Shown here piece by piece: positions 58,301 through 64,000 of a DNA stretch of 64,000 bases; position 1 is the first letter of the stretch; each line of letters starts with the position of its first letter. The position numbers were made by a program, and so were the translations under genes. The DNA lies in contig JAIORA010000012.1 in the NCBI GenBank assembly GCA_021108375.1, positions 124,001-188,000 of the forward strand, in the 5' to 3' direction. Origin of the DNA: Anaerohalosphaeraceae bacterium. GTDB lineage: Bacteria > Planctomycetota > Phycisphaerae > Sedimentisphaerales > UBA12454. Below the pieces are notes generated by a model that saw only the letters and a list, made by a program, of their open reading frames with translations, made no database searches and was not told where the DNA came from.

Positions 58301-60765
58301 AAACCAAACTAGATACAAAATCTGTTTGTAGTTACGATAAGGATATGAAGCCGTCGACAGGTTGTTGCAATATCTGTATTGCGGGGATATTTATAACGGT
58401 GGTGCTGATTATCTATTTACTGTTCTGGATATTCACCGGTCCAGGTGAATTCTATGGCTCTGACAGAGGGCATCTATTCCTCGTCGGAAACGGTTCTCCG
58501 AGTTTTTTGGATTGTTTCAAAATAGGACAGACCGATAGGTATCGACCTCTGGCTATATACGTCGAAGGGCTTCTGACTTCAATAGCTACAAGCAGGAGGT
58601 TAGCTGGCTGGTATTTTCTTGTCACGCTCAACGGAGTACTGCTGGGCTTGGCGACTTATCTGTTCTATCGTATTACATTGCTGCTGACAAAGTTACAGCC
58701 GGTTGCGATACTTGCATCGGTATTGCTACTGTTTTCAAATGCGACCATAGCAGTTCCGTGGACTGTTCTGTTCAGTGTGTTTTATATAGCTCCGATATTG
58801 CTGATTTATGCGATGCTGCATGGCTATCTGATGTATAAAAAATCAGGCATAATATTATGGTTGTTGCCAGTGATTATATGCGGAATACTGGCACCATGGT
58901 TTCGGGAAATAGGCGTTCTTGGTGCGATGATAATTTTCGGTGTGGAGGCATTCATATTTCTACGAAAGCCGAATGTATTTATAATACTACCGCTTTTGCT
59001 ACTTGTGCATGGCCTGTTCTCGACAGCAGTACCCAGTTTGCTTGGTCTATATCTTGGCGGTATCCGTTTCGTCTTTTGTGGGCCGGAAATACAGGCCAAT
59101 TTTCCGATTCTGGTTGTCAATTGGTGGCGAACAGGAAGAGTGCTGAACGAGATAGCTCCGATTTTGTGGATTCCAGTTGTTGGTGGCGCAGCGGTATTCC
59201 TCTATAGATTTATGCACAGCAGGCCGGATATGAGGAAGATATATGATAGTCTACTTTGTGGCAACTGTTTTACAGGACCGCTGGAACAATCTGGTAAAGA
59301 AAATAAATTTGCGAAGAATTCGACAAAGGTCTTTGTACTGCTTTCTATCACAGCGTTTGCTTTGATGTTTGTTAATACCGCCTCGCCTGAGGCATCAGGA
59401 CTGCAACTACGCCCGGAGATACTTTTGATATTATTCGTGGCAGTCTTGTCTATAATATCGGCTTTGCGGATAGGTCTTTTTGTGTTTTTTTGGTTCTTTG
59501 TACAACTGACTATCCTTATCAAGCAGCCGCATAATTTCGAGGCTCATCTGGTCTTCATCATTCCAGCGATTTGTATTATTGCTTCGGTATGGATAGTCGA
59601 TTTGTGGGCTATCTTGACCGAATATAAAAATAAGGGCAGGTTTAAGGTTTTATGGATAGTGGTAGGCATTGTCATTATTACGGGCTGTTTGGTTCAGGTG
59701 CAAAATGTTTATCTCGGATTTAAAACAGTACGCAATATTGCAGTCCGATCCCAACAGACAGGAGACTGGTTCAAAGAAAACGTTCCTCCCAAAAGTGTGA
59801 TATTTGTGAATTCTTTTCCGGCATTTGAGATACTTCACAGGGCTGGATGGATACACGATGTTCGATGGATATCTATCGCCGGCCCGATAACCCATTGTCC
59901 GGATTATAGGTCAATAACCGATTATAAGGAACAGTTGGAGTATGTCAAAAAAGCATATGATCAGGGCCGGGGAGTCTATTATTTTCTGGTTACCTCCAAA
60001 AATTTCTGTGGCCCATACAGCATACCCAAAAAAGGTATTGAGGATATAAAAGTATGGACTATCAGATTGCCGCAGAGTTCTCTGGATCCCTTGCGGTATT
60101 TTATGTGCAAACCCATGTATATGCAAGTATTTGCTCCGTTTCAGTGGAGGGCTACTGTCGAGGCGTTTGATGCTAAAGAAGACTCGACTGGATTCAATAT
60201 CGAATTATCTCTAAGTCGGCTGAGGGAAAAGGATATACCCCAAATTCTTACTGATGCTAGGCCGGATACGGTTATGAGCAAAGAATCCCTTTTGCATATC
60301 CCGGAAACACTAGTTGTTGATGGATACAAAGACACTAATTACAATATTATATACTCAAATGGAAATTATTACGGACTGTTCCGCGGCGAGGGACCGTTCT
60401 CTGTCGAAAAGGTTAAAAAAGGACAATATAAAACAGTGGTCTTCATCGGTGACTCACAGGCTGAAGTCGAAAAACAGCTTGACTGTGCCCAGACGACAGG
60501 GACGTTGGAGGTTGTAAGTGTTACAAAAGATGTTGCATCAGGCTCACAGCAAATTGAACATCCCCAACTTGTCATTGACGGATACAAGGATACCAATTAC
60601 AATATTATTTATTATCAGGGAAAATATTATGGATTGTTCCGTGGTGAAGGGGCGTTCATAATCGAAAAAGTACAAAACAAAGAATACAAATCGCCAGTTT
60701 TCGTGGCTGATTCGCTTAAACAAGTCAAAAAAATGATAGACGGAGCTGATGTTCAGAACAATTAA
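58297..60765 (+). CDS. Multi-pass membrane protein (glycosyltransferase-like) with two C-terminal repeats
   Basis: 822 residues. About 11-12 membrane segments between residues 24 and 480, an early loop with FYGSDRGHLFLVGNGSPSFL and an extramembrane Asp/Arg-containing segment like polyprenyl-linked (GT-C) glycosyltransferases. A periplasmic domain follows (about 500-660). The C-terminus holds two copies of a domain of about 55 residues (672-731 and 758-813; VDGYKDTNYNIIYSNGNYYG, IDGYKDTNYNIIYYQGKYYG). The domain also occurs in Wzt. The stop overlaps wzm by 17 bases. GT-C function is inferred from topology. Confidence 0.7.
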   Translation: MKTKLDTKSVCSYDKDMKPSTGCCNICIAGIFITVVLIIYLLFWIFTGPGEFYGSDRGHLFLVGNGSPSFLDCFKIGQTDRYRPLAIYVEGLLTSIATSRRLAGWYFLVTLNGVLLGLATYLFYRITLLLTKLQPVAILASVLLLFSNATIAVPWTVLFSVFYIAPILLIYAMLHGYLMYKKSGIILWLLPVIICGILAPWFREIGVLGAMIIFGVEAFIFLRKPNVFIILPLLLLVHGLFSTAVPSLLGLYLGGIRFVFCGPEIQANFPILVVNWWRTGRVLNEIAPILWIPVVGGAAVFLYRFMHSRPDMRKIYDSLLCGNCFTGPLEQSGKENKFAKNSTKVFVLLSITAFALMFVNTASPEASGLQLRPEILLILFVAVLSIISALRIGLFVFFWFFVQLTILIKQPHNFEAHLVFIIPAICIIASVWIVDLWAILTEYKNKGRFKVLWIVVGIVIITGCLVQVQNVYLGFKTVRNIAVRSQQTGDWFKENVPPKSVIFVNSFPAFEILHRAGWIHDVRWISIAGPITHCPDYRSITDYKEQLEYVKKAYDQGRGVYYFLVTSKNFCGPYSIPKKGIEDIKVWTIRLPQSSLDPLRYFMCKPMYMQVFAPFQWRATVEAFDAKEDSTGFNIELSLSRLREKDIPQILTDARPDTVMSKESLLHIPETLVVDGYKDTNYNIIYSNGNYYGLFRGEGPFSVEKVKKGQYKTVVFIGDSQAEVEKQLDCAQTTGTLEVVSVTKDVASGSQQIEHPQLVIDGYKDTNYNIIYYQGKYYGLFRGEGAFIIEKVQNKEYKSPVFVADSLKQVKKMIDGADVQNN
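60310..60765 (+). repeat. Tandem copies of a 55-residue coding repeat
   Basis: The two units (from 60310 and from 60568) code for GYKDTNYNIIY...YYGLFRGEG.F..EKV...Y...VF..DS...V...D. Identity is high at the start of each unit, which implies an internal duplication. Confidence 0.75.
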
Positions 60766-61549
60766 ATTTCTTCAACGAATTTATCAGTATCGCTCGGTTA
60801 TTGTTGCTATGGCGGTTCGGGAGATTAGGTCTCGCTATATTGGCACATTTGCTGGGTTGCTGTGGTCGATAATTAATCCGCTGATGATGGTGTTGGTCTA
60901 CTGGTTCGTATTCTCGGTAGGGTTTAAGGTTAGACCTACTGGCAATGTCCCATTCATCGTAGTCTTCTTGTGCGGACTGATACCATGGCTGGCATTCTCA
61001 GAGGCATTGGCTACAAGCGCTAACGCACTTAACGCCAATGCACATCTGGTTACCAAAACCGTTTTTCCAACCGAAATACTACCGTTGGTATATCTGTTGG
61101 CCAGTCTTATTACTCACGTAATAATGTTAATTATATTGTTGGTGGTTCTACTGTTTAACGAGCTTCCTTTGTCGATTTACAGTCTACAGTTTCTGTATTA
61201 TTTTTTTGCGATGTCTGTGTTCGCTCTGGGATTAGGCTGGATAGTATCTGCGGCGAATGTCTTCTGGAAAGATGTGGGCCAATGCCTTGGCGTTATTCTC
61301 AATGTCTGGTTCTGGTTTACACCAATAGTTTGGGACATCAGCATAATGCATCAGAAATATCAGTTTATAATAAAATTAAATCCATTTTATTATGTGGTCG
61401 AAGGATACAGGGCTTCTTTTGTCTATCAGCAACCTATCTGGCATAATTATCGGATGGGTATTTATTTCTGGGTTGTTTGCACATTTGTTTTTGTAGCAGG
61501 GGCATTTATCTTTAGAAAGTTAAAACCGGAATTTGCGGAGGTTCTTTAA
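60749..61549 (+). CDS. wzm: Polysaccharide ABC transporter permease (Wzm)
   Basis: 266 residues with six membrane segments of the ABC-2 type. AVREIRSRYIGTFAGLLWSI followed by INPLMMVLVY is the family's hallmark start, and NPFYYVVEGYRASF its end. With Wzt it moves the finished lipid-linked glycan across the inner membrane. It overlaps the gene before it and is directly followed by wzt. Confidence 0.93.
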   Translation: MFRTIKFLQRIYQYRSVIVAMAVREIRSRYIGTFAGLLWSIINPLMMVLVYWFVFSVGFKVRPTGNVPFIVVFLCGLIPWLAFSEALATSANALNANAHLVTKTVFPTEILPLVYLLASLITHVIMLIILLVVLLFNELPLSIYSLQFLYYFFAMSVFALGLGWIVSAANVFWKDVGQCLGVILNVWFWFTPIVWDISIMHQKYQFIIKLNPFYYVVEGYRASFVYQQPIWHNYRMGIYFWVVCTFVFVAGAFIFRKLKPEFAEVL

Positions 61550-63154
61550 ATGGCTTCTGTTAGCGTATCAGTTAAGAATATTTCCAAAAAGTACCGGCTG
61601 TTTAACAACCCTAAAGATCATTTTCTGGAAGCGATTCATCCTTTTAACAAAAAATATCATCGTGAATTTTGGTCGTTGAAGGATATAAACCTCGATATAC
61701 AGAAAGGAACAACAGTTGGAATAATTGGGAGGAATGGCTCGGGCAAATCTACATTGCTTCAAATTATCTGCTCGGTGCTTAGACCTACCTCTGGGACTGT
61801 TGAAACGAATGGCAGGATATCGGCATTGTTGGCACTTGGGGCAGGATTTAATCCGGAATTCAGCGGCAGGGATAATGTACTGCTCAATGGGGCATTGATG
61901 GGATTTTCGAGGGCTGAAATGAAAAAACGTATGCCAACCATAGAGTCGTTTGCTGGCATAGACGATTTTATCGATCAACCGATGAAGATATATTCATCGG
62001 GAATGTCGTTGAGATTGGCATTTGCGGCTGCAATTAATGTCGATCCGGATATTATGATTGTAGATGAGGCATTGGCGGTTGGTGACGCAAAATTTCAACA
62101 TAAATGTTTTCAGAAATTCCTCGAATTCCAGAGGCTTGGTAAAACAATCATTATCGTGAGTCATGATATAAATGCTGTTATTAAACACTGCGATAAAGCG
62201 GTGTTATTAGACGGTGGCCAAATACTAGCAGAAGGTAAGCCAGCAACGATAGCAAATTATTATACAGACCTACTGTTCACAGGAAAACTCTCAGGATACT
62301 CGGCGCAGCCACAGTTACTCGAATCCGACTACAGGGGTTTTAATATCGTCCATTATAAGGACAAATACTATGGTGTTTTAATGGCCCTTGGACAGATCGA
62401 TTTTAACAGTCTTACTCCGGAGCAGGTGCAGGAATATGTCGAAGCGGGCAGATGTGTAACAGCAACATCTTTCGAGCAGGTAAAATGTCTTGTTGATGAA
62501 CTGAAGGGCAGGAATGGTGAAAACGCAAACTTGTCCGACTCTACGAGAAAGGAACAGACCGAGTTGAAAAAATTTCTTGAAGATATAAATTTGGTGGATA
62601 ATTGTGCTAAACGTAAAAGTTATAACAAAAATGAATACCGTCAGAAATATGGAAAAGCAGAGATAATAGATTATCTGATAATATCTGCTGAAGGTATGTG
62701 CGATCCGATAATGGTTTGCTCAGGAGAGGTGATCGATATTTATATAAAAGCACGGTTCGACAAAGATGTCAAGTTTCCACTATTCGGGTTCTCACTAAAG
62801 ACAGTTGATGGGCTACTTCTGTATGCGATGAACAACTTCTTTACGAAATCATGGTTGCAGACAGCAAAAGAGTCTGATGTTCTCGTGGTAAGGTTCTCAG
62901 TGAAGATGATAGCGGCTGCGGGAGATGTTTTTGTCGATATGGGAGTCGATGAACCATGGGATAAAATAAATAATGGTGAATCCATCGGCAGGCAATGTGC
63001 GTATGATTCGCTGGATCGGAGGTGTAGTATCGCTCATCTTATGATACAGGAAAATAATTGGTTTCACGGCCTTGCTGATTTTGAAGCAGTCTGTCAGGAA
63101 GTTGTAAGAAATGGTAAGGAAACGGTTAAATTTTCAGAGGTACCAGTAGTATGA
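61550..63154 (+). CDS. wzt: Polysaccharide ABC transporter ATPase with carbohydrate-binding tail (Wzt)
   Basis: 534 residues. ATPase domain (1-235): Walker A GRNGSGKST (61-69), LLALGAGFNPEFSGRDN, signature YSSGMSLRLAFAAAIN, Walker B IMIVDEALAVGD. At about 256-320 comes one copy of the island's 55-residue domain (YRGFNIVHYKDKYYGVLMAL ... TSFEQVKCLVDEL). A linker leads to a Wzt C-terminal domain (about 365-525; VICSGEVIDIYIKARFDKDV in form, FSVKMIAAAGDVFVDMGVDE), which in other systems recognises the capped end of the O-polysaccharide. The inserted domain is unusual for Wzt. Confidence 0.9.
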   Translation: MASVSVSVKNISKKYRLFNNPKDHFLEAIHPFNKKYHREFWSLKDINLDIQKGTTVGIIGRNGSGKSTLLQIICSVLRPTSGTVETNGRISALLALGAGFNPEFSGRDNVLLNGALMGFSRAEMKKRMPTIESFAGIDDFIDQPMKIYSSGMSLRLAFAAAINVDPDIMIVDEALAVGDAKFQHKCFQKFLEFQRLGKTIIIVSHDINAVIKHCDKAVLLDGGQILAEGKPATIANYYTDLLFTGKLSGYSAQPQLLESDYRGFNIVHYKDKYYGVLMALGQIDFNSLTPEQVQEYVEAGRCVTATSFEQVKCLVDELKGRNGENANLSDSTRKEQTELKKFLEDINLVDNCAKRKSYNKNEYRQKYGKAEIIDYLIISAEGMCDPIMVCSGEVIDIYIKARFDKDVKFPLFGFSLKTVDGLLLYAMNNFFTKSWLQTAKESDVLVVRFSVKMIAAAGDVFVDMGVDEPWDKINNGESIGRQCAYDSLDRRCSIAHLMIQENNWFHGLADFEAVCQEVVRNGKETVKFSEVPVV

Positions 63155-64000
63155 AAGACAGTATTCTTCGCGAGACGCTGAATTATTATGAAGATGTTAC
63201 TTCGGTATACGAAGCTACTGGGTACAGGAAAACTTATGAGCTTAACGCATTTTGGTCCCGTGAAAATATGCAGAGTATGACCAAGATACTTAATAACAGC
63301 AAAACAGCACGAGAGGCAGTACATTCTGTTCAGAGAACTTGGATGTTCTCGGTGAATGTTTCAAACCCGGTCAAGAAAAGAGCGGTAGACTGGTTACTTG
63401 ATGAGCAGGCCAAAAGAGGAATTGATATATTTTCCATGAGTGAAGCGATTGCTGAATCACCATTTTCTGAACCACAAAACAATGTTGTTAGAAAAAATAG
63501 GATTCTTACACCGGATTTCCTACGGGCGGTTAACGTTGTATGCGAACTTAAAAAATACTGCCAATTTGAAAAACCAAAACTACGCATAATTGAACTAGGC
63601 GCGGGTTGTGGTCATCTGGCAAGGGCCATAAGGTTGTCTGCTCCCAAGAGTCTTTCTTATGTTATTGTCGATATCCCTGAGACGCTGTGTTTTTCATATA
63701 TGTTCCTTAAGCTGAATTTCCCTCAGTCCAAGAGCATTTTTATTACTCATGAAAAACAATTACAGGGCTTATCTGTTGACGATTTCGATTATATTTTTGT
63801 CCCGACTAAATTTGCTGAAGGAATTCTTGAAAACGAATTCGATATATTTATCAACACTGCCTCATTTGGTGAGATGAAAAATTCTGTTCTTCACTATTGG
63901 ATGGACTTTATTCAGAATAAACTTATTGCCAAGTATATATTTACACTAAATCGGTATCTAAATACGATAAGAACAGATGGAAGTATGGACTGGCGATTAG
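63151..64000 (+). CDS. Putative sugar O-methyltransferase (cut by window edge)
   Basis: ATG 63151 overlaps the wzt stop (ATGA), and the frame is open for 283 codons to the right edge. SAM-binding motif I reads IIELGAGCGHLARAIR at about residues 147-162, followed by YVIVDIPETLCFSYMFLKLN (motif II with acidic Asp) and DIFINTASFGEMKNS. This pattern is that of the 'putative sugar O-methyltransferase' family in polysaccharide clusters. Directly after Wzt, it could cap the chain end that the Wzt tail recognises; that is inferred. Confidence 0.75.
   Translation, partial: MKDSILRETLNYYEDVTSVYEATGYRKTYELNAFWSRENMQSMTKILNNSKTAREAVHSVQRTWMFSVNVSNPVKKRAVDWLLDEQAKRGIDIFSMSEAIAESPFSEPQNNVVRKNRILTPDFLRAVNVVCELKKYCQFEKPKLRIIELGAGCGHLARAIRLSAPKSLSYVIVDIPETLCFSYMFLKLNFPQSKSIFITHEKQLQGLSVDDFDYIFVPTKFAEGILENEFDIFINTASFGEMKNSVLHYWMDFIQNKLIAKYIFTLNRYLNTIRTDGSMDWRL

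Overview
The window looks like a chromosomal piece of a Planctomycetota bacterium, probably of the Phycisphaerae/Sedimentisphaerales kind. This is inferred from a PEP-CTERM-anchored secreted protein, a long minus-strand type II secretion operon with a secretin carrying an Asn/Asp/Ala/Pro-rich linker, a small-membrane-protein operon of planctomycete type (DUF6677-like), moderate GC, frequent TTG starts and many short dispersed intergenic repeats. No rRNA gene is present to confirm it. There is one tRNA gene, tRNA-Arg(UCG), at 5550-5623.

Layout. 1-852: two secreted-protein genes on the minus strand, separated by an intrinsic terminator. 1292-3103: an MlaE/MlaF-type lipid ABC transporter. 3104-5623: a scar of mobile DNA made of a dispersed repeat, a truncated DUF2958 gene, a toxin-antitoxin-like pair with a perfect palindromic operator, and a 5'-truncated tyrosine integrase against tRNA-Arg. 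5775-8195: an unusual single ORF joining a histidine kinase to a CoA-disulfide-reductase-like flavoprotein and a rhodanese. 8469-20895: eleven type II secretion genes in the order E-F-G-H-I-J-K-L-M-C-D, read leftward from a consensus promoter at 20940-20968. 21297-24369: a Met-rich DUF6263 protein and a coiled-coil exported protein, with a 1 kb spacer holding a candidate structured RNA. 24500-35849: comM, two M16 peptidases inserted behind it, a GH130 glycosidase, a STAS protein, rnc, a SurA_N-like chaperone operon and two unknown envelope proteins. 36186-40473: AmrS and a large FAD/FeS dehydrogenase. 40570-43277: an inverted partial duplication of the 2.5-3.5 kb region (repeat plus a headless mlaF copy) interrupted by a 490-residue gene with a PD-(D/E)XK-like motif.

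43560-64000 is an AT-richer polysaccharide island, all on the plus strand. A polyprenyl-phosphate sugar transferase starts the lipid-linked glycan and several glycosyltransferases extend it. A Wzm/Wzt ABC transporter, whose Wzt has a carbohydrate-binding tail, exports it. In between lies a nucleotide-sugar module: HddA-like kinase, HddC-like nucleotidyltransferase, a PLP/Fe-S 3-dehydratase with His in place of the catalytic Lys, a GDP-fucose-synthase-like reductase whose catalytic Tyr is Phe, a B12 radical-SAM enzyme, and a two-subunit thiamine-diphosphate enzyme coupled to an SDR. The most economical reading is that the island makes a deoxygenated, carbon-branched sugar: the two-subunit ThDP enzyme would add a two-carbon unit to a ketosugar, as proposed for yersiniose (YerE) and eurekanate (AviB1/B2). 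A domain of about 55 residues recurs in up to three products of the island and has no function I know of.
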